A DNA stretch of 33,985 nucleotides from an uncultured Pelagibacteraceae bacterium. Lineage in GTDB: Bacteria; Pseudomonadota; Alphaproteobacteria; Pelagibacterales; Pelagibacteraceae. The DNA is taken from positions 1 to 33,985 of the forward strand of contig CACHWO010000006.1 in assembly GCA_902583685.1 (NCBI GenBank), written 5' to 3'. The notes below the pieces were generated by a model that saw nothing but the letters and a program-made list of their open reading frames with translations, searched no databases and was not told the DNA's origin. The translations under genes and the position numbers were made by a program. Below are positions 9,908 to 19,403 of this stretch, one piece after another; positions within the stretch are counted from its first letter, which is position 1; each line of letters opens with the position of its first letter.

Positions 9908-11349
9908 TAACCTGAGAGACCTAGGTGGGTATACTTAATATTCAAATAATCTTTAATTCCAACAGAACCACCTTCTCTTCCATAACCAGTTTGTTTAATA
10001 CCACCGAAAGGAGTTTCTGCTGATGCTACAACTGGCGTATTAACTGCTACAACACCGGTTTCTAATTGTTCTGAGGCTTTAAATGCTTTTTCCATTGAAT
10101 TTGTACAAACATAACCAGCTAATCCACAATCATGTTTGTTAGCTCTTTTTATAACTTCATCAAAATTTTTAAATGTGGTAATAGCAGTTATTGGACCAAA
10201 AGGTTCTACGGTCATAACAGTAAAATCGTCTTTTACATCGTCAATTATAGTTGGTTCATAAAAATATCCTTTATTAAAACCTGATGGTCTCTTGCCTCCG
10301 TATAATATTTTACCACCTTCTTTTTTAGTTTTTTCAACCAGTTTTTCTATTTCTTCTAATCTTTTTTTTGTTGTTATAGGACCTAAATTTACACCTTCTT
10401 TCAAACCATCGCCTAATTTAAGTTTTTTTGTTTTTTCTATAAAAGTTTTAGCAAATTCATTTTTTTTGCTTTCGTGAATATAGAATCTACTCGGAGAAAT
10501 ACAAACTTGGCCATTATTTCTATATTTTGAAGTAATTGCCATGTCCGTAACCTTATCAATATTTGAGTCTTCAAAAACAATAAAAGGTGCGTGTCCGCTC
10601 AATTCCATTGTTACTCTTTGAACTTTATCTGCAGCTTTTTTTAGAATTAATTTACCAACTCTAGTAGATCCTGTGATTGAAACTTTTTTTACTATGTTTG
10701 ATGATATTAAAGCATTTGATACCTCTTCAGGATCTCCAGATAAAAGATTGACTACACCTGGAGGAATTCCTGCATCATTGATAACATTCATTAATTCCAT
10801 TACAGCTCCAGGGGTTATAACGTCTGGTTTTACAATTACAGAACAGCCTGCTGCTAGTGCAGTAGAAATTTTTCTTGATGCTAGTATAATAGGAAAATTC
10901 CATGGAATTAATGCAGCAACAACGCCGACTGGCTGGTAAATTACTTGGACTCTAGTATCCTCAAAGCGACTTTCTACTGTTTGTCCAAATATTCTTTTAG
11001 TTTCTTCAGCATTCCATTCAAAAATATCAGCACCGCCACCTACTTCGCCCTCTCCCTCGACTAATGGTTTGCCGACTTCAAGAGCTAACCATTTAGCTAG
11101 TTCTTTTTTCCTTTCTCTCATCAGGTCAGCAATTTTTCTTATTTTGTATGATCTCTGCCAAGCAGGTGTTTTTTTCCAGACTTTAAAACCTTTTTCAGCT
11201 GATTTTAGCGCTTTTAAAACATCTGCTTCTGTAGCTTTTGATGCCTTACCAATTACCTCTTCGGTTGCTGGATTTATTACGTCGTAAGTTTCTTTTTTTT
11301 CAGAAGGTTGCCATTTTCCGTCTATGAATTGACCAAATTTTGAATACAT
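9907..11349 (-). CDS. NAD(P)-dependent aldehyde dehydrogenase (succinate-semialdehyde dehydrogenase-like)
   Basis: VGVVAALIPWNFPIILASRKISTALAAG, TGSTRVGKLILKKAA, VTMELSGHAPFIVFED, NNGQVCISPSRFYIH (catalytic Cys), VEPFGPI, TPFGGIKQTGYGREGG. Confidence 0.93.
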   Translation of the reverse strand: MYSKFGQFIDGKWQPSEKKETYDVINPATEEVIGKASKATEADVLKALKSAEKGFKVWKKTPAWQRSYKIRKIADLMRERKKELAKWLALEVGKPLVEGEGEVGGGADIFEWNAEETKRIFGQTVESRFEDTRVQVIYQPVGVVAALIPWNFPIILASRKISTALAAGCSVIVKPDVITPGAVMELMNVINDAGIPPGVVNLLSGDPEEVSNALISSNIVKKVSITGSTRVGKLILKKAADKVQRVTMELSGHAPFIVFEDSNIDKVTDMAITSKYRNNGQVCISPSRFYIHESKKNEFAKTFIEKTKKLKLGDGLKEGVNLGPITTKKRLEEIEKLVEKTKKEGGKILYGGKRPSGFNKGYFYEPTIIDDVKDDFTVMTVEPFGPITAITTFKNFDEVIKRANKHDCGLAGYVCTNSMEKAFKASEQLETGVVAVNTPVVASAETPFGGIKQTGYGREGGSVGIKDYLNIKYTHLGLSG

Positions 11350-11360
11350 TATTTAAATTT

Positions 11361-11382
11361 ATATTGCTTAAAAGTGCAATAT
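11361..11382. promoter_or_regulatory. Candidate operator: inverted repeat ATATTGC-N8-GCAATAT between divergent aldehyde dehydrogenase and iolD genes
   Basis: Perfect 7-bp arms atattgc/gcaatat in the 59-bp divergent intergenic region. Confidence 0.4.
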
Positions 11383-11408
11383 TTCCTAGGGTTCATTTTA
11401 ATTAATTT

Positions 11409-13253
11409 ATGAAAAAAATTCAACTAACTTGTTCTCACGCTATTGTAAAATATCTAATATCACAAAAAATATTAGTTGATGGTAAGAAATTACCTTTGTT
11501 TGCAGGTGCTTTTGGAATTTTTGGCCATGGAAACGTCGCCTGTCTAGGTCAAGCGCTTGAAGAAAACCAAAAAGATCTTCCAACTTGGAGAGGTCATCAC
11601 GAACAAAATATGGCCCTAACGGGAATAGCATATGCTAGAGCAAAGAGAAGAAGACAAATTTTTGTAGCTACAAGTTCTGTTGGTCCTGGTTCAACTAATC
11701 TTTTAACTGCTGCTGCTGTAGCAATGAGTAATAGATTGCCAATACTTTTTTTACCTGGAGATACATACGCTAATAGAATGCCTGATCCAGTATTACAACA
11801 GGTTGAACATTTTAATAATCCTAATATTACTCAAAATGATGCATTTAAATATGTGACGAGATATTTTGATAGAATTACTAGACCTGAACAAATTTTACAA
11901 ACGTTGCCACAGGCTATTCAGACTATGATTGATCCTTCTGACTGCGGACCTGCATGTATATCTTTATCTCAAGATGTGCAAGGTGAAGTTTTCGATTATC
12001 CAGAAGAATTTTTTAAAGAAAAAGTTCATACAATTAGAAGACCAAGGCCTGATGATTATCAAATTAAGCAAGCTGTTGAGACAATTAAAAAATCTAAAAA
12101 TCCAATTATTATTTCTGGTGGAGGTGTCTTTTATTCCGATGCAATGAAAGAATTAAGTGAATTTGCAAAAAAACATAATGTTCCAACTGCACAGACTGTA
12201 ATGGGCTATTCAACTATGAAAAAAGATGATCCGTACTTTTTAGGAGCTATTGGTGGTTTTGGAGGTAAAGCGACAAATAATTTTATGAAAAAAACGGATT
12301 TAGCAATAGCTGTTGGAACTAAATTAGCTGACTTTACAACTGGATCTTGGTCAAATTTTGAAAATCCAAATTTTAAATTAGTATCAATAAATGTTTCTAG
12401 ATTTGATGCAAGTAAACATATGGCAGAGTCAGTTGTTGGTGACGCAAAAGTTTCACTTTTAGATATTTCAAATGCTTTAGGCAATTGGAAAGCACCAGAT
12501 GACTGGTATAAAAAATCTAGAGAAGCTTTAAATTCTTGGAATAATTATTTAGATAAAGAAAGTGGTCCTACAAATCAAAAATTACCATCTTATGCTCATG
12601 TAGCTGGAGCAATTTATAGAAAATCAGATCCATCTGATATTGCGGTGACAGCAGCAGGTGGACTAGTTGGTGAAGTTCTTCAAGTATGGCGACCAAGAGA
12701 ACTTAACACTCATGAAACTGAATGGGGCTTTAGTTGTATGAGTTATGAAATTTCAGGAGCTCTAGGAATTAAAATGGCAAATCCAAAAAAAGAAGTAATT
12801 GCGTTTGTTGGTGATGGTTCTTATCTTTTGTACAATTCAGATATCTATAGTTCTGTTATTACAAACCATAAATTAATTATAGTTGTTTGTGATAATGGAG
12901 GTCATGCTGTTATAAACCGTTTGCAGCTTTATAAGGGTGGTAAAGAATTTAATTGTTTATTTGAAAGTTCTAAAGTTGATAACTTAAAAAATATTGATTT
13001 TGCAAAACATGCCGAAAGCTTGGGGGCAATTGGTGAAAATGTGAATTCTATCAGTGATCTTGAGGCAGCTTTTTTAAGAGCAAAAAAATCAAAATCTACT
13101 TACGTAATTTCTATTAAAACTGATGGTTACCAATGGTTAGAAGGGTCAGCTTTTTGGGAAAGCCCTACTTTACAAAAAACTTCAACAAAAGAAAATGAAA
13201 AAGCGTTGAAGGAGCACCTTGAAGGTAAGTCTAAACAAAGACAAGGTGTTTAA
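11409..13253 (+). CDS. iolD: 3D-(3,5/4)-trihydroxycyclohexane-1,2-dione acylhydrolase (ThDP-dependent), inositol catabolism
   Basis: GHGNVACLGQALEE, WRGHHEQNMALTGIAYARA, ATSSVGPGSTNLLTAAAVAMSNRLPILFLPGDTYANRMPDPVLQQVE, C-terminal ThDP motif FVGDGSYLLYNSDI...CDNGGHAVINRLQ: strong IolD signature. Confidence 0.95.
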   Translation: MKKIQLTCSHAIVKYLISQKILVDGKKLPLFAGAFGIFGHGNVACLGQALEENQKDLPTWRGHHEQNMALTGIAYARAKRRRQIFVATSSVGPGSTNLLTAAAVAMSNRLPILFLPGDTYANRMPDPVLQQVEHFNNPNITQNDAFKYVTRYFDRITRPEQILQTLPQAIQTMIDPSDCGPACISLSQDVQGEVFDYPEEFFKEKVHTIRRPRPDDYQIKQAVETIKKSKNPIIISGGGVFYSDAMKELSEFAKKHNVPTAQTVMGYSTMKKDDPYFLGAIGGFGGKATNNFMKKTDLAIAVGTKLADFTTGSWSNFENPNFKLVSINVSRFDASKHMAESVVGDAKVSLLDISNALGNWKAPDDWYKKSREALNSWNNYLDKESGPTNQKLPSYAHVAGAIYRKSDPSDIAVTAAGGLVGEVLQVWRPRELNTHETEWGFSCMSYEISGALGIKMANPKKEVIAFVGDGSYLLYNSDIYSSVITNHKLIIVVCDNGGHAVINRLQLYKGGKEFNCLFESSKVDNLKNIDFAKHAESLGAIGENVNSISDLEAAFLRAKKSKSTYVISIKTDGYQWLEGSAFWESPTLQKTSTKENEKALKEHLEGKSKQRQGV

Positions 13254-13258
13254 TTTAA

Positions 13259-14416
13259 ATGCAAAAAGTATTCAAAGTCGGTCTTATTGGTTGTGGCCAT
13301 ATAGCAGAAACTTATTTTAAAGGTCACAAATACTTTAATAATTTTAGAATTATCAAATGTGCCGACATCAAACATTCGGCTGCAAAAAAATGTGCATCTA
13401 TTTATAAAATAAAGGCACTAAGCGTCAAAGATATACTTAAAGATAAAGAAATTGAAATAATATTAAATCTTACAATACCAAAAGCACATTTTGAGATTTC
13501 AAAGAAAGCGCTTTTAAATAATAAACATGTTTATACAGAAAAACCAATGGCTATAAATGTTGAGCATGGAAAAGAATTAGTAAAAATTGCAAAAAGAAAA
13601 AAATTATATATTGGAAACGCTCCAGACACATTTTTGGGTGGTGGGAATCAAAAATCTAAAGAATTAATAGAAAAAAAACTGATTGGTAAAGTTAACTTAG
13701 GAAATATTATTTTTGCTTATCCAGGGGTTCAATCTTATCATCCGAATCCAGAACCTTGGTTTGCAAAAAATGAAGGTGGTCCTGTTATTGATATGGGTCC
13801 ATATTATTTAACAGCATTGGTGAATTTGCTTGGCCCTATAAAACAAGTTTGGGGGAGTTTGTTGTGGAATAAAAAAAGAAGAATAATTGGTATTGGTCCT
13901 AGAAAAGGTAAATCTATAAAAGTACTTTGTCCAACCACTTATCTTGGAACAATATTTTTTAAAAATAAAACAATAATAAGATTTACCCTTTCTTTTGATG
14001 TTATTGCTCATCATAGAAACCATATTGAATTATACGGAGATAAAGGTTCAATTCTTGTACCTGATCCAAATATGTTTGGTGGATCTGTTTTTACATGTAA
14101 AAAACTGGGGGGTGATTGGAAAGAATATAAAACAAATAAAATGCCTCTTGGAAAAATAAATATACGTCAAAAAAGTTTAAGAGCTAATGAAGCACCAATA
14201 AATGCAAATTATAGAGGTGTTGGTTTGGCTGAGATGGCTTACTGTATTCAAAATAAAAAAAAACATAGATGTAATGGCGAACTTTCACTTCACGTTTTAG
14301 ATGTGATTAAGTCAATTATGTACGCAGCAAAAATAGGAAAACGAATAAATATAAGAACGTCGTGTAAAATACCGAAACTATTTACAACAAAAGAAATTAA
14401 TAAAATATTAAAATAA
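13259..14416 (+). CDS. Gfo/Idh/MocA family oxidoreductase
   Basis: VGLIGCGHIAETYFKGH nucleotide-binding motif, HVYTEKPMAINVEHGKELV, GGPVIDMGPYYLTALVNLLGPIKQVWG. Confidence 0.93.
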   Translation: MQKVFKVGLIGCGHIAETYFKGHKYFNNFRIIKCADIKHSAAKKCASIYKIKALSVKDILKDKEIEIILNLTIPKAHFEISKKALLNNKHVYTEKPMAINVEHGKELVKIAKRKKLYIGNAPDTFLGGGNQKSKELIEKKLIGKVNLGNIIFAYPGVQSYHPNPEPWFAKNEGGPVIDMGPYYLTALVNLLGPIKQVWGSLLWNKKRRIIGIGPRKGKSIKVLCPTTYLGTIFFKNKTIIRFTLSFDVIAHHRNHIELYGDKGSILVPDPNMFGGSVFTCKKLGGDWKEYKTNKMPLGKINIRQKSLRANEAPINANYRGVGLAEMAYCIQNKKKHRCNGELSLHVLDVIKSIMYAAKIGKRINIRTSCKIPKLFTTKEINKILK

Positions 14417-14417
14417 T

Positions 14418-15431
14418 CTACAGTTGATATCTTTTTTTGTTATTATCAAATAAAAAAATCTTATTTTTTTGAAATGAAATTTGGTTAAGATTTTGTGAAA
14501 TATTATGAGATGTTTTTATTCGTAATTCTTGTCCTTTAAATGTTGCGTAAATAATTTTTTCAAATCCTAAGTTTTCGATTAATTCGACTTTTATATCGAG
14601 TTTTATTTCGCCATCTCCATTTGTATAAATATGTTCGGGTCTTATCCCTAGATATGCTTCTGCTTCTAAATTTAAATCTTTTAATACATACTCAATACCA
14701 TTCTTTAGTATATTCATTTTTGGTATACCTATGAATTCAGCAACAAATATATTTCTTGGATTATTGTAAATTTCGTCTGGAGTTCCAACCTGTTCAATGT
14801 TTCCATTATTTAATATCACAATTTTATCAGCTAATGTCATTGCTTCAACCTGATCATGAGTTACGTAAATCATGTTAGTGTTCAGCTGTTTGTGTAATTT
14901 TGATATTTCAACACGCATTTCTGATCTTAATGCAGCATCCAGATTAGAAAGTGGTTCATCAAATAAGAAAAGTTTTGGATTTCTAGTTATTGCACGACCA
15001 ATAGCTACTCTTTGCCTTTGGCCACCTGAGAGCTCTCTGGGTTTTCTATGTAGTAAGTCTTCAATTTGAAGAGTTTTAGCTGCATCTTTTACTTTCCTAT
15101 CAATTAAATTTTTTTCTAGTTTTTCAGTTTTTAAACCAAATGACATGTTGTCATAAACGTTCATGTGAGGGTACAAGGCGTAGGATTGAAAAACCATCGC
15201 AATTCCTCTTTTAGAGGGAATTAAATTATTTATTATTTTATTATCCAAAAATATTTCGCCTCTATCTACTGACTCTAAACCTGAGATCATTCTAAGTAAT
15301 GTTGATTTTCCACATCCAGAAGGGCCCACTAAAACAATAAATTCACCATCATTAATTTTGATATTAAAATTATTAATTACCTTGTTGTTACCAAAGGATT
15401 TTTCAATATTTTTTAATTCTATATTAGCCAT
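14418..15431 (-). CDS. ABC transporter ATP-binding protein (MalK/UgpC/MsmK-type)
   Basis: Walker A GPSGCGKSTLLRMISGLE, signature LSGGQRQRVAIGRA, Walker B LFLFDEPLSNLDAALR, TOBE region YLGIRPEHIY. Confidence 0.96.
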   Translation of the reverse strand: MANIELKNIEKSFGNNKVINNFNIKINDGEFIVLVGPSGCGKSTLLRMISGLESVDRGEIFLDNKIINNLIPSKRGIAMVFQSYALYPHMNVYDNMSFGLKTEKLEKNLIDRKVKDAAKTLQIEDLLHRKPRELSGGQRQRVAIGRAITRNPKLFLFDEPLSNLDAALRSEMRVEISKLHKQLNTNMIYVTHDQVEAMTLADKIVILNNGNIEQVGTPDEIYNNPRNIFVAEFIGIPKMNILKNGIEYVLKDLNLEAEAYLGIRPEHIYTNGDGEIKLDIKVELIENLGFEKIIYATFKGQELRIKTSHNISQNLNQISFQKNKIFLFDNNKKRYQL

Positions 15432-15589
15432 ACAACTTCAAGTTTAACTTTCAGTATTTATTTTTAATTTTTCTATAAAAATAAAGTAATGTAAATATTA
15501 GATAGCTTCTATATTTTTTTTATTGGGTTCACTTTCTCATCATTTTTGGTAGGTTTTCACGTTAAATTAATTATTAATATGGGGGGAAA

Positions 15590-16912
15590 ATGAAAAAAAT
15601 ATTAATTTATTTATTCGCTTTTACTTTTTTGGCTAACTCTAGTTTTGCTGGAATAACATTCTGGACTACTGAGGTTCAACCTGCAAGAATGGAAAAGCAA
15701 AAAGAGATGGCTAAAACTTTTGAAGCCAAGACTGGTATAAGTGTAGAAGTTATACCTGTTGAAGAAAAAGATCTTGGTACGAGAGCAACAGCTGCTGCAG
15801 CTGCTGGCGATTTACCTGATGTTATATATCATACTCTCCAGTATGTACTTCCTTGGGCTGAAGCTGGAATTTTAGATGTAGATGCTAACAACGATGTTGT
15901 TAAAGCATTGGGCAAGAAAACTTTTGCACCAGGAGCTCTTAGCATGGCAAAATCAGGTGGGAAAATAGCTGCTGTACCAGTTGATGGCTGGACACAAATG
16001 GTAGTCTACAGAAAAGATCTATTTGAAAAAGCAGGTTTGTCAGCGCCAACTAGCTATGCGAATATTGTTAAAGCCGTAGAAACGCTATCTAGCCAATATA
16101 TGTATGGATTTGTAGCTGCAACAAAAACTGACGAAAACTTTATGAGTCAAGTGCTAGAGCATGTGCTTCTAGCTAATGGGGTTAACTTGGTTAAAAAAGG
16201 TGGAACAAAAAAACAAGGTAAGGCTTTAAAAAATTCATTAGAATTTTATAAAACTATTGCAAAAGCTAGTCCTAGAGGTGAATTGTTCTGGAAACAGTCA
16301 AGAGAACTTTATTTTGCAGGACAGACTCCAATGATTATCTGGTCACCATTTATAATGGATGAACTAGCAGGTTTAAGAGACTCTGCTCCACCAACAATAA
16401 ATAGTGATCCAACATCACCAGAACTTGCATCAAAAACTGGATTCATAACTAATTTCAGTGGTCCTAATAATAAAAAAGGTGCTGCTTGGGCAGATGTTAG
16501 ATACTTTGGTATTACCGCTGATGCTGAAATTGATGAAGCTAAAAAATTCGTTGAGTATTCAATGAACGAAGGTTACACAGCTACATTAGCAATTGCACCT
16601 GAAGGTAAATTTCCTGTAAGAAGAGGAAATGCTAGTGATCCGGCTGCATATACAAAAGCATGGAGCAAACTACCAGTTGGTGTTGATAGAAAGAAACCTT
16701 TAACAGAACTATATTCTGCTGATGTTATTAATAACATTGTGGCTGGTTTAGATACTGCTAACAGATGGGGTGTAAAAGAAGGTGAACTTTCTAGAGCATC
16801 AAAAATCATCAATGCACAATTTTTAAATAGAATCACAAGAGAATATATTGATGATCTAATTTCAGTTGATGAAGCGGTTGATAAAATCAACGCTGAGTTG
16901 GCTAAATATTAG
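15590..16912 (+). CDS. Carbohydrate ABC transporter substrate-binding protein (MalE-type)
   Basis: Signal peptide MKKILIYLFAFTFLANSSFAG; GITFWTTEVQPARMEKQKEMAKTFEAKTGISVEVIPV; strong Shine-Dalgarno ggggggaaaatg upstream; followed by permease genes. Confidence 0.95.
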   Translation: MKKILIYLFAFTFLANSSFAGITFWTTEVQPARMEKQKEMAKTFEAKTGISVEVIPVEEKDLGTRATAAAAAGDLPDVIYHTLQYVLPWAEAGILDVDANNDVVKALGKKTFAPGALSMAKSGGKIAAVPVDGWTQMVVYRKDLFEKAGLSAPTSYANIVKAVETLSSQYMYGFVAATKTDENFMSQVLEHVLLANGVNLVKKGGTKKQGKALKNSLEFYKTIAKASPRGELFWKQSRELYFAGQTPMIIWSPFIMDELAGLRDSAPPTINSDPTSPELASKTGFITNFSGPNNKKGAAWADVRYFGITADAEIDEAKKFVEYSMNEGYTATLAIAPEGKFPVRRGNASDPAAYTKAWSKLPVGVDRKKPLTELYSADVINNIVAGLDTANRWGVKEGELSRASKIINAQFLNRITREYIDDLISVDEAVDKINAELAKY

Positions 16913-16925
16913 TAAAATTATTTTT

Positions 16926-16958
16926 AAAAAGCGGGTAATATAATATTATCCGCTTTTT
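16926..16958 (+). terminator. Strong intercistronic hairpin with T-tract between the substrate-binding protein and permease genes
   Basis: aaaaagcgggtaata-taa-tattatccgcttttt: near-perfect 15-bp stem, 3-nt loop, ending in T5, directly after the SBP stop (16912) and 2 nt before the permease ATG (16961). Confidence 0.75.
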
Positions 16959-16960
16959 AT

Positions 16961-18220
16961 ATGACTGACACTTTATCAAAAATAGAAAAACGAACAGCCT
17001 ATACTCTCTTGTTACCGGCAGTATTTTTGGTATTTGCTATTGTATTATTTCCAATCCTTGCAAATATTTGGATAAGTTTTAAAGAAGTACAACTAAAAGA
17101 TATTAGAATTCCTGAACCAAGGGCAAAAAAGATAGTAAAAAGTATTCCCGAAGATAAAACAAAACTAAAATTAGTTTATAGATTAAGAAATAGTTCTTTA
17201 ATTGCGGATATAAATAATGTTAAATTTATAGATAAACTACCAAAAAATATAGAACCTATAGATCTCGACTCAAGATGTACATTTGAGTCGAGAAAAATTG
17301 AATGCGATTTTGGAAATTGGGAAGCAAAATTTAAAGAAAATTTTAAAATTTTTATTAGGAATGTAAATAATAATGCAATTGATAAGAATTCTATCAAATC
17401 TCAAAAACCTAAACTTTCTGGTGATGCTGACAACATTTTATTAACAACCAAATTTACTTTAAAGAATTTTGAACAAGTTTTTACTGAAAATGAATTTTTA
17501 GATTTATTATTAACTACGTTTTATTTTACTTTTTTTGGAACAATTGGTGCTATCATTTTTGGAATGTTTGCTGCACAATTAGTAAATCAAAGATTTTATG
17601 GAAGGACTTTTATGAGAAGTATTCTTTTATTTCCATATGTTGGACCTGTAGTTGCGTTAGCATATACATGGACTTTATTGCTAGATCCAAATAGCGGGAC
17701 TTTAAATGCTTTACTAGTTAATTTTGATATCATTGATAAACCTATAAATTTATTGGGACAGAAATATTTGACACTAAACCTACTCGGCTTTGATATTAAG
17801 TTGAGGTTGGCATTAACTACGGTAATAATGTTTGAGATTTGGAGATATTTTCCCCTAGCCTTCTTATTCATTCTAGCAAGATTACAAGCCGTACCAAAAG
17901 ATTTGTATGAAGCTGCTGAGGTTGATGGAGCAGGACCATTAAGAAAATTTATTAATATCACTCTTCCCCAGATAACAGCAATTTTATCTATTTTATTTAT
18001 GATTAGATTTATTTGGAATTTTAATAAATTTGAGGACATTTTTCTTTTAACAGGCGGAGCATCAGGTACGAGAACTCTGCCCATAAATGTTTATCAACAG
18101 GGTTTTGCCGTTTCTAATATTGGAATGGGGTCGGCGATTTCAATAGTTATAGTTATGTTATTGATAATTTTTATGATTATTTACTTCAAATTAATTGGGA
18201 AGCGTGCAAATGAGATATAA
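16961..18220 (+). CDS. Carbohydrate ABC transporter permease (MalF-type) with a large periplasmic insert
   Basis: TM1 YTLLLPAVFLVFAIVLFPILANIWISF; EAA motif DLYEAAEVDGAGPLRKFINITLPQI. About 110 residues between TM1 and TM2 include LKLVYRLRNSSLIADINNVKFIDKLPKNIEPIDLDSRCTFESRKIECDFGNWEAKFKENFKIFIRNV. Confidence 0.94.
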   Translation: MTDTLSKIEKRTAYTLLLPAVFLVFAIVLFPILANIWISFKEVQLKDIRIPEPRAKKIVKSIPEDKTKLKLVYRLRNSSLIADINNVKFIDKLPKNIEPIDLDSRCTFESRKIECDFGNWEAKFKENFKIFIRNVNNNAIDKNSIKSQKPKLSGDADNILLTTKFTLKNFEQVFTENEFLDLLLTTFYFTFFGTIGAIIFGMFAAQLVNQRFYGRTFMRSILLFPYVGPVVALAYTWTLLLDPNSGTLNALLVNFDIIDKPINLLGQKYLTLNLLGFDIKLRLALTTVIMFEIWRYFPLAFLFILARLQAVPKDLYEAAEVDGAGPLRKFINITLPQITAILSILFMIRFIWNFNKFEDIFLLTGGASGTRTLPINVYQQGFAVSNIGMGSAISIVIVMLLIIFMIIYFKLIGKRANEI

Positions 18221-19403
18221 ACCATTATTAATTTATTTATTTATATCATCTATTTTTCTTACATTGCTAGGCTCTATATGGAAAATAATGGCAACTCTTC
18301 AAGGATTAAAGTTAGCAGAAATAAATTTTAATATTAATTTTCTATTAGCCTTATTATTAAGCTGTGTTCTTATATTTATTGGTAAGAAAATAAATCGATT
18401 AATAAAAATTTTAGTCTTTTCTTCTATTTTTACTGTTGTTTATATTTTGATTAATGAAAGTGCTCCAATTTGGTACAATTCTGGAGTTTTTCTAATAAGT
18501 TTATTTTTTACTAGTAAAGTCAAAAATTATGATTTGAATTATCTTAAAGAAGATTTCATTTCTGAAAAAATTATTTTCGATTTTCTTTCTTTGTTTGCGA
18601 TTGTCTTTTTTGCATTTGTAATTTTATTTCCATTTTATTTGATGTTTGTAACAAGTTTTAAAACCCAGGCTGCTTTATTATTTAATCCTTTAGATTTAAG
18701 TATTAATTTTACAAACAATCTTATGGAAGTGTTTAAATCTTATTTTGTAATTTTTAAAACATATAATTTTGGACGATATATTTATACGAGTTCTATAGTT
18801 TCAATAGGAACAGTAATTATTACTTTAATCTTTGCAATACCAGCGGCTTATGCAGTTGCTAGATTAAACTTTTTCGGTAAAACTTTTTTATCTACCTCAA
18901 TATTGGTTATATATATGTTTCCAGCCATTGTTTTGGTTATACCTCTTTATACTATCTTTAGTCAGTTGGGATTAAGAAATTCAGTTGAAGGTCTTTTAAT
19001 TGTTTATACAGCAACAACACTGCCAGTAGCTATTTATATGCTTCAAGGATATTTCAAAAGTATTCCAAAAGAAATTGAAGACGCTGGTCTTATAGATGGC
19101 CAAAATTGGTTTGGTATAATAATTAAAATTATTATTCCATTAAGCTTGCCAGCAATTGCTTCGGTAGCATTATATGTTTTTATGATCGCGTGGAATGAAT
19201 TTTTGTTTTCATTGATGTTCTTGGATAATCCAAAATCATTTACATTATCTAGAGCAATTAATCATTTAACTGGAGATGCTGAAACACCAAGACAATATTT
19301 AATGGCCGGATCTGTTGTTGTGACTTTGCCAATTCTTTTGATTTTTGTTTACTTTGAAAAATATCTTGTAAGTGGATTAACTGCTGGAAGCGTTAAAGGT
19401 TAA
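18210..19403 (+). CDS. Carbohydrate ABC transporter permease (MalG-type) with extra N-terminal transmembrane region
   Basis: EAA motif EIEDAGLIDGQNWFGIIIKIIIPLSLPAI; core starts near FVILFPFYLMFVTSFKT. ATG at 18210 (overlapping the upstream stop) preferred over the track's TTG at 18195. Confidence 0.92.
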   Translation: MRYKPLLIYLFISSIFLTLLGSIWKIMATLQGLKLAEINFNINFLLALLLSCVLIFIGKKINRLIKILVFSSIFTVVYILINESAPIWYNSGVFLISLFFTSKVKNYDLNYLKEDFISEKIIFDFLSLFAIVFFAFVILFPFYLMFVTSFKTQAALLFNPLDLSINFTNNLMEVFKSYFVIFKTYNFGRYIYTSSIVSIGTVIITLIFAIPAAYAVARLNFFGKTFLSTSILVIYMFPAIVLVIPLYTIFSQLGLRNSVEGLLIVYTATTLPVAIYMLQGYFKSIPKEIEDAGLIDGQNWFGIIIKIIIPLSLPAIASVALYVFMIAWNEFLFSLMFLDNPKSFTLSRAINHLTGDAETPRQYLMAGSVVVTLPILLIFVYFEKYLVSGLTAGSVKG

